From Peltaster fructicola (Eukaryota; Ascomycota; Dothideomycetes), in contig CP051141.1 of NCBI GenBank assembly GCA_001592805.2, forward strand, positions 186,001 to 250,000: 64,000 nucleotides of DNA, written 5' to 3'. The position numbers and the translations under genes are program-made. How positions within the stretch are numbered: the stretch's first letter is position 1; the number at the start of each line of letters is the position of its first letter. The notes beneath the pieces are model-generated. The model was not told the origin of the DNA and made no database searches. It saw only the letters and a program-made list of their open reading frames with translations. Shown here one piece after another: positions 9,399 through 20,395 of this stretch.

Positions 9399-11054
9399 AT
9401 GGCAACGACCACAACCACGCCATACGAGAGTATGGCAGGGCGAATACATCCGGCTCTCCTAGCTTCACTACAAAGCAAGGGCTACAACTACATGACGCCT
9501 GTACAACAGAGAGTGCTCACTGAGCTCCCGGACTTCACCTCTGACTGCCTTGTGCAAGCGAAGACAGGAACTGGCAAAACACTCGCCTTTCTGCTTCCAA
9601 CCGTTCACAGCCTTCTGTCCAGCCAGCATGCAAGGAAAGGGGATGTCAGCATATTGATCCTGTCACCAACGAGAGAGCTGGCGATGCAGATCAAGGCAGA
9701 GTGCGACATGCTCACAACTCAAACGAAGACATCACTCCAATGTCATATCGCCGTTGGTGGAACAGCCAGAGACAGATACTTGAAGGAATTCCTGAACGGC
9801 ACACCTGCAGTCCTTGTTGCAACACCAGGCCGACTCAAAGACTATCTCTCTGACGACTCCATTGCGGAAAAATTCTCGAACATTCGATCCCTTATCCTCG
9901 ACGAAGCAGACACGATGCTGGAAGCTGGATTCATGAATGAGCTCAACGAGATCTTGCGGCGATTGCCACCAAAGTCAGCAGGATGGCAGGGATTATGCTT
10001 CAGTGCAACAATCCCTGACAAGATCAAGCCTGTGCTTGGTAAGGTGCTACGTTCAGACTATACAAGCTTGTCGACTGTCGATCCGAACGAAGTGCCCACC
10101 ATTGATCAAGTCGATCAGTACTCTATCATCATACCCTCAGTCAGTGAGACATTCACCAGCCTCGCAGCGTTGATCGCCATCGAGCGACAGCAGAATCAAG
10201 GCCTCAAAGCTATCATATTCGGCACTACTGCCAATGGTGTTGGCTTCCTCTTTGCTCTTTTCAGTAAAGTATTCGGCCACGAAACGAAGGTCTTTGAACT
10301 CCACTCACGACTCAGTCAATCTGCAAGGACGAGGACGACCGCGGAATACAAAGATTCATCATCCGGACTCATGTTTGCAAGCGATGTTATCGGTCGAGGG
10401 TTGGACTTTCCAAACGTTGACTTGGTCATTCAACTTGGCCTTCCATCAAGCGGTGAACAGTACGTGCATCGAGTTGGACGGACAGCACGAGCAGGCAAGA
10501 GTGGACGAGCTGTCATAATGCTCACAGAGCGTGAGAAGTACTTCCTTACGGTCAACAAATACCTACCCATCCGCCAGTATACCATCGACATCACTACTGC
10601 TGCACAACAGATGACGTCTCTTGTACAGCAGGCCCTCTCTACGGTCGATGAGAAATTCAGAGCAAAGGCATACCAGGCATATCTCGGCTTCCATAAGACG
10701 TTTCTCAAGCAGCTGCGCCTCGACACAACCAGTCTGGTCGGAATGGCAAATGAATACTCTGCAGCTATGGGTTGTCCAGAGCCGCCGATGGTCGACAAAC
10801 AGGTCGTAGGAAAGATGGGCCTTCGTGGTGTACACGGCTTGAATGTCGGGGTTGTGGACAGACAGCCTCGTGGTCCTGGCCGAGCGAGGCAGACTGAGAC
10901 AGCTGGAGATAACAAGATCAATAGAGCACCACCGAGATCAAACGACATACACAACGTAAAAACGGTCAGACTCGAGGCCGTGGCGCACGTCGCAGGAGAG
11001 GCGGTGGTCGCGGAGGCATGCAGTCGGACTGAGCTGAGGCTGTCCAATCTGTAA
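9399..11054 (+). CDS. DEAD-box ATP-dependent RNA helicase, Mss116-like
   Basis: A 551-residue DEAD-box helicase that remodels RNA using ATP. Visible motifs in order: Q-motif region GYNYMTPVQQ (residues 29-38), motif I AKTGTGKT (54-61), SPTRELA, TPGR, LDEADTML, SAT (in CFSATIP), then SDVIGRGLDFP and HRVGRTARAG in the second RecA domain, and the Mss116-type C-terminal extension. Fungal proteins of this type act in mitochondrial intron splicing and translation, but no presequence is seen here. The last part is odd: after an A5 run at 10958-10962 the frame reads a non-descript tail to 11054, while the +1-corrected frame reads an RG/RGG-rich tail ending at a TGA at 11030-11032. Either a real or sequencing frameshift affects the tail. 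Confidence 0.9.
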   Translation: MATTTTTPYESMAGRIHPALLASLQSKGYNYMTPVQQRVLTELPDFTSDCLVQAKTGTGKTLAFLLPTVHSLLSSQHARKGDVSILILSPTRELAMQIKAECDMLTTQTKTSLQCHIAVGGTARDRYLKEFLNGTPAVLVATPGRLKDYLSDDSIAEKFSNIRSLILDEADTMLEAGFMNELNEILRRLPPKSAGWQGLCFSATIPDKIKPVLGKVLRSDYTSLSTVDPNEVPTIDQVDQYSIIIPSVSETFTSLAALIAIERQQNQGLKAIIFGTTANGVGFLFALFSKVFGHETKVFELHSRLSQSARTRTTAEYKDSSSGLMFASDVIGRGLDFPNVDLVIQLGLPSSGEQYVHRVGRTARAGKSGRAVIMLTEREKYFLTVNKYLPIRQYTIDITTAAQQMTSLVQQALSTVDEKFRAKAYQAYLGFHKTFLKQLRLDTTSLVGMANEYSAAMGCPEPPMVDKQVVGKMGLRGVHGLNVGVVDRQPRGPGRARQTETAGDNKINRAPPRSNDIHNVKTVRLEAVAHVAGEAVVAEACSRTELRLSNL

Positions 11055-12757
<1,703 letters not shown>

Positions 12758-12976
12758 ATGTGCAGCTAGAAGTCTAGCACTGATGGTCCAACCATGGGCG
12801 TCGGCTCCTGCGATCAAGGCCAGATATGTAGTCTACGATCATCCATTACGATGCAAACTATCTCGTTCTCAGACATGACTAGCCTGGCCAGCATTGGCAG
12901 GTATGCAATCTCCATGCATGACCGACGATTGTGTCCCAGACCATCTCAATGTCAATGTGACCGGCTCTGCCAGTGT

Positions 12977-14419
12977 CTAGAACCTTCGTTTCTTCTTGGT
13001 GACAGGCTTCGCTTGTTCCTGTTGACGTTTGAGTAGATCTCGTCTGTGGTCTGCCTTCTCTGCAGGAGAGAGATGTTCTTCAGACTTCACTGGAGGCGGA
13101 GTTTTGACCTGGCTAGTCGTCACTCCACTCATCCCAGCGTCCTCAGGCTCTTGCTTGACCACGCTTGCACCTCTCTTCCCACCAATAGCGCCCAGTTTCT
13201 TCGGTCTCGGACTAAGCGTAGCTGTCTCAGTCACACTCGGTGGCTCTGAAGTAGCCTCCTTTGTTGACTTCTTACCACCAATGGCTCCGAGCTTCGACTT
13301 TGGATTTGCCGGTGAGACTGACGACTGTTGGAGTGACGGCGCCGGCAATGGGTCTGCTTCGACAGGGGGTGTGGTGGCTGGTCTGGAACCACCAATTCCT
13401 GCGAATTTCTTGACAGGGTTGCTTGATGTCGTTGTTGCTTTCGTAGGCGTTTCGTCAGGCACAGGACTACTATCCTTCAACTGTGGTGGTGACGATGGCA
13501 GTGTTGTTTGCACTTCATAATCATCGTCATCAGTTGAACTATCGTCAACTGGTGGAGCAGGTAGGTCACGCACAGTGTTGTCCTCGAGCTGTGGTGAGGT
13601 CAACACCTGGGAGCGCGAGGAAGAGCTCATGATGCTGATATCAAGGCCCCTCCACCAGTTCGCTTTGTGGGAGGTGTTTGACCCATGCTTGAGCGAAAGC
13701 CTCGGTAGGACTTCGTCCAGAATGTGTGCTTGACTCTCTGCTCGGTCGTTCTTCTCTACCTTAGCTGTCCAGAACGCTTCATCGAACGGCGCCAGTCCAC
13801 GAACATGCGGAGCAAGCCTTTCCCGGAGTGGCTGGTGCTTGTTGTGTCCACGATTGGGTAGATTCGCCACGTTCGGGAAGACCTCAGTCAAGGTTGTGCC
13901 TGTAGCTTCGAGCCTGTCTATGACTCTTGACAAGACATGATCCTTCGCTCTTAGCTCAGTCATTAGCTGAGTGAGCTGCTGTTGCAGTGCGTACGCTCGA
14001 TCAACGAGTGGTCCAGTAAGCTCTGATCCAACCAGGCCATCATCCTGGCGCTGCAGATGAACTTCCCATTCTAATTTGCGCCATGGTTTCGGCAGTGGCA
14101 TAGATAGTAAGAGAGTAATGTTCGTGCCGGATCGTAAGCTCTTCAGCTCGAGACATGTCTCTGCTTCCTGCTCAAAAGCACTCTTGAGCTTCTTCGAGAA
14201 GATGTGATATTGCTCCGAGTCTTGGCTGGGATCTATGCTGCAGTCGAGTTCTGCTGCGCGCTCCAAAACTGCGGCTTTCGTGAGCTCTTCAGTCCAGATG
14301 TGCTCCAAGTCGGAGAGGTACACGGTGTAACCATCGGCATGGATATGGGTGCTGATGATCAGGGCTGGGAGCTGAATGTTGTCATGTTGAATGAGTCGCC
14401 AGGACTTCTCTGCGCTCAT
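12977..14419 (-). CDS. NEJ1: NHEJ factor Nej1/XLF with C-terminal Ku-binding motif
   Basis: A 480-residue XLF-family protein for non-homologous end joining, where XLF/Nej1 bridges DNA ends with the ligase IV-XRCC4/Lif1 complex in the nucleus. The N-terminal head domain shows W-RL, LPALIIST, YTVYLSDLEHIWTEEL and LLLSMPLPKPWRKLEWEVHL, followed by a coiled coil (about residues 165-210). FPNVANLP and HVRGLAPFDEAFW are also conserved features of fungal members. The rest is disordered, Ser/Pro/Thr-rich, and contains three copies of a short motif: KKFAGIGGSR, SKLGAIGGKK and KKLGAIGGKR. It ends in KKKRRF, a basic-aromatic tail like the XLF Ku-binding motif. The first ATG is at 14419; the frame extends further upstream only from a TTG. 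Confidence 0.85.
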   Translation of the reverse strand: MSAEKSWRLIQHDNIQLPALIISTHIHADGYTVYLSDLEHIWTEELTKAAVLERAAELDCSIDPSQDSEQYHIFSKKLKSAFEQEAETCLELKSLRSGTNITLLLSMPLPKPWRKLEWEVHLQRQDDGLVGSELTGPLVDRAYALQQQLTQLMTELRAKDHVLSRVIDRLEATGTTLTEVFPNVANLPNRGHNKHQPLRERLAPHVRGLAPFDEAFWTAKVEKNDRAESQAHILDEVLPRLSLKHGSNTSHKANWWRGLDISIMSSSSRSQVLTSPQLEDNTVRDLPAPPVDDSSTDDDDYEVQTTLPSSPPQLKDSSPVPDETPTKATTTSSNPVKKFAGIGGSRPATTPPVEADPLPAPSLQQSSVSPANPKSKLGAIGGKKSTKEATSEPPSVTETATLSPRPKKLGAIGGKRGASVVKQEPEDAGMSGVTTSQVKTPPPVKSEEHLSPAEKADHRRDLLKRQQEQAKPVTKKKRRF

Positions 14420-15311
14420 GGCTGGCAGAGTATGTTGCCATGAGCTGTAGGCGTCGTCACCGCTGCGTGCAAGCAAGTGATTGTTTGTGAGGAGGCTGGG
14501 CTGATGTCTTAGGCTGCAGCTGCAATAATGCCAAGTAACGCTAGGTCAATTTCATCATGGGCTAAGAATGTCATATTCACTCCAAGTTACATGTACCTAG
14601 AGTTGCCACGATAGCACTGCTGGACACTGCTCAACGCTCATATCTCGGACTGTTCGCACGATACATCACTATCACTGAAGCCTGGATCTGCAGTCAACGT
14701 CTCACGGTCAAGGACAGCGTCCGCCAGACATTACGCCCCTGATGCAGCACAGATACTGCCCCTCAAGCCATTGAAGCAAGCGCAGACACATGCTCATGAT
14801 TTGGTACGCGATCAGCCGCACTCTCTTCGTTGATGTAGGGAACTAGAAGGTCTCTGAGTGCAGTCTTACAGCATCGAAGTCAGTATGGCTTGCAAGACCC
14901 ACAGCAGACCCAGCGTTCTTCTGAGCCATGCGAGTGACGTTTGCAACCTCTGTTGTGAACACCGTGAGGTATGAAGGAAGCCGTGGCGACCATACTCGAG
15001 CATCGGCTACTGTCTTCAAGCCTGTAGACCAGGCTCTGGGTTGAGAGAGCTGTTTCATGACGACGAAAGGCACACCGGCCTGCCGCGAATGTGACTGCCC
15101 AAGACGACTTCCCACGATACGATCTAAGCACAAATCGCCGGCTATGTTCACGAACTCTTGATTGGGCACTCTTTGATCGTCCACTACCGTTCAAGATCCT
15201 CGGAGGAGACTCCCCAGTACCACCGACACGTCTGATGACATAGGAGATGCTTCGATTGAGGTTGTAATCGTACTTATGCCATATCTACTACCATTGTGTA
15301 CATTGCTCTTT
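14420..15311. other. Intergenic, upstream of NEJ1
   Basis: About 890 bases between two minus-strand genes: the promoter of NEJ1 and the 3' flank of the small mitochondrial protein gene. An open frame at 14843-15184 on the minus strand has fairly protein-like composition but lacks an ATG at its 5' end and any recognised motif. I do not annotate it as a gene. Confidence 0.35.
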
Positions 15312-15808
15312 CTAGTATCCTTCCTTACCCCATTTGTTGTACTTGTCGTGGAGGTGCTAGACGATGTCAGTAATGCAGGTACGCTTGTCAGACAACACGA
15401 ACCTTTGGAAGTGTGACATTTGGCACAATGACCTCGTTCAGAGCACTTGGAGCCTCCTTTCGTGGGTTTCGTGGATCGCCGTGTGGGTGGAACTCATACT
15501 TGGCGTCCTTTCCAGTGTGCCATGGTGCTGACTTGTCGGCCTGCACCACCTTGCTCTCCGAGCTGCCACTCGTAGGGTTGCGTGTGAAGTAGTATGCGGC
15601 GCCTCCAAGAGTACATCCAACGATGAGCATGAGAGGCTACATTGTGTGTTAGGAAGAGCAATGACGCGCGCATTGTACTTACGAAAAGCTCAGGATCACG
15701 TCGTGCACGCTTGAGATGTGCGGCTCCCTCGGACTGCTCAGTCGCAGCAAAGCGACGACCAACGAACTTGGTTTGCTGCAGGGCGGTACGGCGTGCGATC
15801 GAGTACAT
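15312..15808 (-). CDS. Small mitochondrial single-span protein, NDUFA4/MLRQ-like
   Basis: Three exons, 15683-15808, 15403-15636 and 15312-15356 (minus strand), joined by two 46-nt GT-AG introns, give 134 residues. Exon 1 encodes an Arg-rich mitochondrial presequence. HLKRARRDPELFPL precedes one transmembrane segment (about residues 43-57). The soluble part contains SAPWHTGKDAKYEF. The arrangement of a helix, a DPEL-PL entry into one membrane span, and a downstream PW...KY-F block resembles the NDUFA4/B12D (MLRQ) family of the respiratory chain; this assignment is by eye. The last exon has only 15 codons, HLHDKYNKWGKEGY and stop, and would be missed if translation were simply read through to the TGA at 15390. 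The gene is divergent from the ERF2 gene with 270 bases between starts. Confidence 0.72.
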
Positions 15809-16080
15809 TGTGGCTGTTGTTGTGTATGATGAAGCAAAAGCAGGGCATTTACGGAGCTCTCAATGGCTGCAGATGAAGCTACCCGGAATCATTTCCACGG
15901 CTGCGACGGCTACACCCGCACTCGTCCAACGTCTTCAACAGGAGAATCTCACGACCACACACCTCATACGTGCTCCTCCTGTCCATCTCATCACGACATG
16001 CTGTGAATGCGCGAAGCCGGCTCACTGCGACCTCCATGCGCGACGCCATGCAATAACGCGTTATCATCAATTCCAACACC

Positions 16081-17666
16081 ATGACATCCACAGGAGAGGC
16101 CGCAAGGTCGCCTACATTCCTGGATGTCGATCCTTACACCAACCTCGCCTCCAAACTCGACCGGTCTCTGCTATCTCTTCGGCCATCTCTGAGTTAGGAG
16201 AGGACTACAGCTCAGCCAAGGAGCGTCAGAGCGTTATACCATCGATCTCGGGACCGCCTGGTGAAGTTGGACTGCCTCCGTCGCGTCCTAGCAGCGCAAG
16301 CACAACACATGGTTCTGCTCGCATGTCGCGCAAGGCGACACCGAGTCAAGGCAGCTTCAAGGAGCGACCACTGACGGCTACACACGTTCCGATCTCAGCA
16401 CAAGGATTCGCCAACCCGCTCAGCAGTCAGGTCTTACAAAAGCAGCGAGCGCTTCCGCCAACAGCAGAGATTGAGACGAAGAGGAGGTATAGCGCAGCTT
16501 CGGTCAATACTCTGCGCGAGGCGCACGAACTCCATGATGACATTCCACCACTCCCGAGTAGAGGCGGAGGAGCACCTGAGAGTTTGACAGACAGCACTGT
16601 ACCACTCAAGCCCGTGCAGGAGCCACGACCTTGGAAGGATAATCCTCTACCGACCTTACCTCAGGAAGCTCCTTCTGGCAAGAACTATGAGTTCTATGCT
16701 GGAAATACACTGTTCCTACTCGGCGGGCTGTGCATTCAAACACGAGCTCGTCCACTCAACGTCGCCACAAGCCTGTTGATCATTCTACCAGCAGCACTAT
16801 TCTTCGGCCTTTCAGCGCCTTATCTTTGGACTGTATCACCAGCGATTCCCATTATTTATGCTTATGTATTCTACCTTACGATATCCGCCTTTGCACACGC
16901 AGCTTTCTCGGATCCAGGCATTTTGCCTCGACACCTCCATCCCACACTACCCGAAAAGGACCCCTTGACAGCAAGTCCTACCACAGAATGGGTTCTGGTC
17001 AAGACAGATCCTAGTGGTCGAGCCGACGCGGAGACAGGCACAGCCATGGAAGTACCAACGAAGTACTGCAAGAGCTGCGACATCTGGCGACCTCCTCGAG
17101 CACATCATTGCAGAACCTGCGACGAATGTGTCGAGACGCAGGACCATCATTGTGTTTGGCTCAACAACTGTGTCGGCCGACGCAACTACCGATATTTCTT
17201 CACTTTCGTAGGCTCAGCAACGCTGATGGCCATTCTTCAATTAATTTTCACCCTTGTACATATCAGCCAGTACGGCAAAGACAACAACATGAGCTTTGGA
17301 GAAGCTCTCTCAGCACGACCGCAGGAGAGAACAGCCTTCGCAATGTTCTTGTATGCCTTGCTGGCCTTACCATACCCATTCAGTTTATGGGTCTACCACC
17401 TCTTCTTGATGTCACGAGGAGAGACAACTCGCGAGTACCTCAACAGCCACAAGTTCTTGAAGAAGGACCGACACCGACCATTCAGCCAAGCAGGCTACCT
17501 CAAGAACATCGCCGCCGTTCTGCTGCGTCCTCGACCGCCTACGTATATGCAGTTCAGGAAGCCATATGCGTACGGAGACCTTCGCTACGGTCACACGAAG
17601 CCCAAGTCTGAAAGACAGAGTGAGCATAGGGGGAAGTATTCTGTAGAAATGAAGGAATTGCGGTAG
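16081..17666 (+). CDS. ERF2: DHHC palmitoyltransferase, Erf2-type
   Basis: Protein S-acyltransferase of the ER/Golgi that palmitoylates Ras and other proteins together with Erf4. The N-terminal 200 residues are Ser/Pro-rich and disordered. Two transmembrane segments follow NYEFYAGNTLFLLGG, then the Cys-rich domain KYCKSCDIWRPPRAHHCRTC and the catalytic DHHCVWLNNCVGRRNY, and two further membrane segments around YRYFFTFVGSATLM and ALLALPYPF. The C-terminal tail has the TTxE-like region and ends at 17666. The 5' end is uncertain: the good-context ATG at 16081 is in one frame, but RPVSAISSAISELGED, which is expected near the N-terminus, lies in another frame starting near 16165, with no convincing intron between. 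The start given is therefore provisional. Confidence 0.85.
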
Positions 17667-18003
17667 ACGACCTGTATAACAAGTGTTGGTATCTCCTTCT
17701 CACTGCACTTAGTATTTGTACTTTCTTTTCATCGCCTGCTTGTTTTATCTCCCTTTACTCAGGATCTCGTACAGTTTCTGATTGAGCGATTGGCGGCATT
17801 GATGCATCTACCTGCCTATCCTTCATATCAATCGAAAGCCCCAATTACAACCCTGCTTGGTCCAAGGCACTTCCTACGATTTGAGCAAAGCATCCTCACA
17901 AACAGCGTTGTATTGAGGTCTTCTGTACATCACTTCGATGCACTGATAGGCAGACTCGAAGAAGATCCTCATCTCGCAACAAGGTTCCTGTCATGATCAC
18001 TCG

Positions 18004-18042
18004 CGAGTCTTGCCCTCGAGTCTTGCTTTCGAGTCTTGATCG
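18004..18042. repeat. Three tandem 13-bp units in the BTB promoter
   Basis: Three head-to-tail copies of CGAGTCTTG followed by four variable bases occupy 18004-18016, 18017-18029 and 18030-18042. They lie about 130 bases upstream of the TATA box. They could be a repeated transcription-factor site or a simple slippage product. Confidence 0.8.
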
Positions 18043-18169
18043 TTAATCAGAAAGGCCCCCCATAGGTCCAGCAAGGTTGTGGTTATCAGCAACCGTCAAT
18101 GTTTTGGCGATCACATGTCCATTCTTCTGCACTCGCTGTGATTCACCCTGAGGATAGCGTGTCTGAAGC

Positions 18170-18177
18170 TATAAAAT
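18170..18177 (+). promoter_or_regulatory. TATA box of the BTB gene
   Basis: TATAAAAT lies 67 bases before the ATG at 18237, a normal distance for a fungal TATA element with a short CAA-rich leader. Confidence 0.55.
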
Positions 18178-18236
18178 GGAACTTGCGAGCTTCACCCTCT
18201 TCACAACAACAACCACAACAACAACAAAGCTTCGCG

Positions 18237-19284
18237 ATGGCGACTGAGGACGAGCGTAACGCCGAGACGCTCAAGTAAGTGTTCCACATAGTTCATAAGC
18301 ACGTGTCTAATCTTCGCAGGCTTCTCAAATACGGCACTTACAGCGACTTCACCATCTTCTGCCAAGGCTACATCTTCAAGGTGCACCGAGCGATATTGGC
18401 ACGTCACTCGAGATGGTTTCGCGTTTGCTTCGATGGCAGCTTCGTAGAGGCCCAGGAAGGCTTCGTGGACCTATCTGACGACAATGTGCACTTGATAGCG
18501 GCAATGCTCAAGTACTGCTACACCGATGACTTCGACGACGAACCTGATGACATCTTCTGGTGGAAGGAATACGCTACGCCGCAAGGTTGTTCTGAAGACC
18601 TGATCGAGTGGGAGCAGGCCACGGCAGTGGATCGAGCCAAGAGCAAGCAGGCATGAAAACATGTCTGAACTTAGCTGACACCTCACAGCGCCACTAAGTA
18701 TCGTCAAGGGTTCGATCAAGCCTCTGGAGTTCGACATTTACATGTGGGCTCTCGCGAACAAGTACGAAGTCTTGGGTCTTGAGTCTCTGGTCAGGAGATA
18801 CTTCGATTGCTCGATGCGAGACCTTCATCGAATCGAGGACTTCAACAGCGCTATCGAAGCAGCCTACCTGTACGTCGTTCTTCCCACCGATTGGTACAAG
18901 GACCAGCTCCTCTATGCTATCCTGACGAAACTGCCAAAATTGACTGGTCCAACATCACGACTGTACCTATCCACACCACAGTTCGCTTGTCGCTTTGCGT
19001 CTCTTATGGCATCTGCCATGACGATGAACCCAGCCCGCATGATGAAGTGCCAGTCCCCTAAGTGCAGAAAGGAGACTGAGATCCGGCGATTCATGAGCGC
19101 TGTGTGGCAGTGCGAGAAATGTCGAAGAGTGAACACAACCACATACGTGATGGAGTGGTGGCAAGAGCTTGACAAGCAGATTACCACTCCTGCAGAACTG
19201 CCGCCACCGCCGACGGTCGCCGTACGTCCAGAACTACCGAGAACAGCCACCAGATGGCCAGATCAGCCAATTGTGACTAGCTGA
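18237..19284 (+). CDS. BTB/POZ domain protein with C-terminal cysteine pairs
   Basis: Exons 18237-18274, 18320-18585 and 18689-19284 give 299 residues in one frame. The BTB fold is clear: KYGTYSDFTIFCQGYIFKVH, ILARHSRWF, FVDLSDDNVHLIAAMLKYCYT. The second half continues with PLEFDIYMWALANKYEVLGL, as in many fungal BTB proteins, which serve as dimerisation or Cullin-3 adaptor modules. Near the C-terminus CQSPKC and CEKC are 25-30 residues apart and could form a zinc site. The second intron (18586-18688) uses a weak GTTGTT donor; the alternative of reading on leads to a TGA at 18654 after 125 codons. I prefer the spliced form because it joins in phase to an open frame and because a branch site, GCTGAC, precedes its acceptor. 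Confidence 0.75.
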
Positions 19285-19478
19285 GAGGACATACTCTTGA
19301 GGTTTCGGCATTCCGACAGGGAGGTACGCAGATGGGCACTCTGAGGTGGTTCTAGTCTTACTGAGGCCCGTAAACAAGGATGTGCTACTTGAGCGGGCAA
19401 TGGCGTTTAGGGAATGGCATTTGCGGCTGGGACATGAGGAGACTATGATTGTCCCGTTACTATAACTGTGTAGTCATG

Positions 19479-20170
19479 CTAATGATCTTGCTCTAAAACA
19501 GCTTGATCCCATCGGAGTGGACCACGCTCGTACAATCCACTTACCAGGCCCACGCCATGGTGGGCGTCGTATACTGCTGCGCTTGACGAACCAAAGTCTC
19601 GACCAGCGTACGTCGTCCGTAGACCACATTGTGGTGTCCACGATGCGATCCAGCTGAGGTATGATAAACCACTCTCTTCTTCGCACCGCTCGTCAAGTGT
19701 CGAGCTGTCTGCTGGAGCCACCGGAGTGCAAAACCTTGAATTGTGTGCCACTTTACAGACTCGGTGAGTGCGGATGTCCTGCAATGTAGAGCATACCGTT
19801 GTGGTCCACGCTTAGATTGTCAGGAATGAATGGTAGTCCTAGGGGTAAGCTGTGCTTGAGAATGGTTGTCGAAGCTGTCGAGTGAAGCTCGTATAGGAGT
19901 GTCTTCGTGCTGCTCGAGCTAGCCACAGCGATGGTGATCGAATCGGCATAGCGACGCCGTTGGCAAAGGCACCCTGCACTACAGTGTTTGCTTCGAGCAG
20001 CTCGAGATGTGTGATGAGCTTCCCATGCGTGCATGTGTGACTGTGCAGCCAGGAAGGGACATTGTCGTCTCTGCCTCGCTGACAAGGGAATGTGTTCGTC
20101 TTTGGAAGTAGTGATCATTCGTGACAAAAAGTTCTATGGAACCGAGAGCCGACATCGAGTCCGGCGTCCT
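19479..20170 (-). pseudogene. Decayed paraoxonase/arylesterase-like gene
   Basis: Translated minus-strand pieces in different frames form the ordered motifs of the fungal serum-paraoxonase/arylesterase family (six-bladed propeller, calcium-dependent lactonases). In order: LGSIELFVTNDHYF near 20107-20150, LELLEANTVVQGAFANGVAM near 19940-20010, ITIAVASSSSTKTLLYEL near 19880-19935, FIPDNLSVDHNGMLYIAGHP near 19770-19830, KVAHNSRFCTPVAPADS, then WIASWT and DFGSSSAAVYD towards 19500. Consecutive blocks need at least three frame changes with no room for introns, so the gene is broken as read. The N-terminal third is not recognisable. It lies between the BTB and CK1 genes. A sequencing cause for three separate shifts is unlikely but not excluded. 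Confidence 0.72.
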
Positions 20171-20395
20171 TCGTTACCCTGACGTGATTAGCAGCTAGAC
20201 TATAAGCCTGGAGGGTGAACACACCGATACGGGGGCCCGAGAAGGCATGTTTGACAACGAACAGAGTGCTTGATGTGTACACGTGCAGCAGTCTGCAGGG
20301 CCGACGTCTCAGTCCGATAGCTTGATCTTCATCGAGCCCTGCCTTGCAGCTAGTGAGATCTTAAAGGTCAAGACCAATCTGTGATGTTTTCAGGC

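Larger units (their letters stand above)
17667..18236. other. Intergenic, promoter of the BTB gene
   Basis: Holds the 3' flank of ERF2 and the promoter of the BTB gene. It includes three 13-base direct repeats at 18004-18042 and a TATA box at 18170, listed separately, and a CAA-rich leader just before the ATG. Confidence 0.5.

Noticed and set aside
10430-11047. A 205-codon open frame antisense to the DEAD-box helicase
   Set aside because: It mirrors the codon pattern of the helicase gene, has no ATG-led domain or motif, and disappears where the coding frame changes.
14843-15184. A minus-strand 113-codon frame upstream of NEJ1 with protein-like composition
   Set aside because: It begins at GTG, has no upstream ATG in frame, no domain I recognise, and no splice partner. 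Not enough to call a gene.
15642-16080. Upstream extension of ERF2 into the NDUFA4-like gene
   Set aside because: The frame is open but antisense to exon 1 of a real gene and has unusual Cys/His/Thr-rich composition unlike Erf2 N-termini.
18586-18656. A shorter BTB protein ending at 18656, or a GC donor at the CAG before it
   Set aside because: The GC-donor option leads into a stop at once; the GTTGTT donor at 18586 rejoins a long open frame in phase that continues BTB-type sequence.
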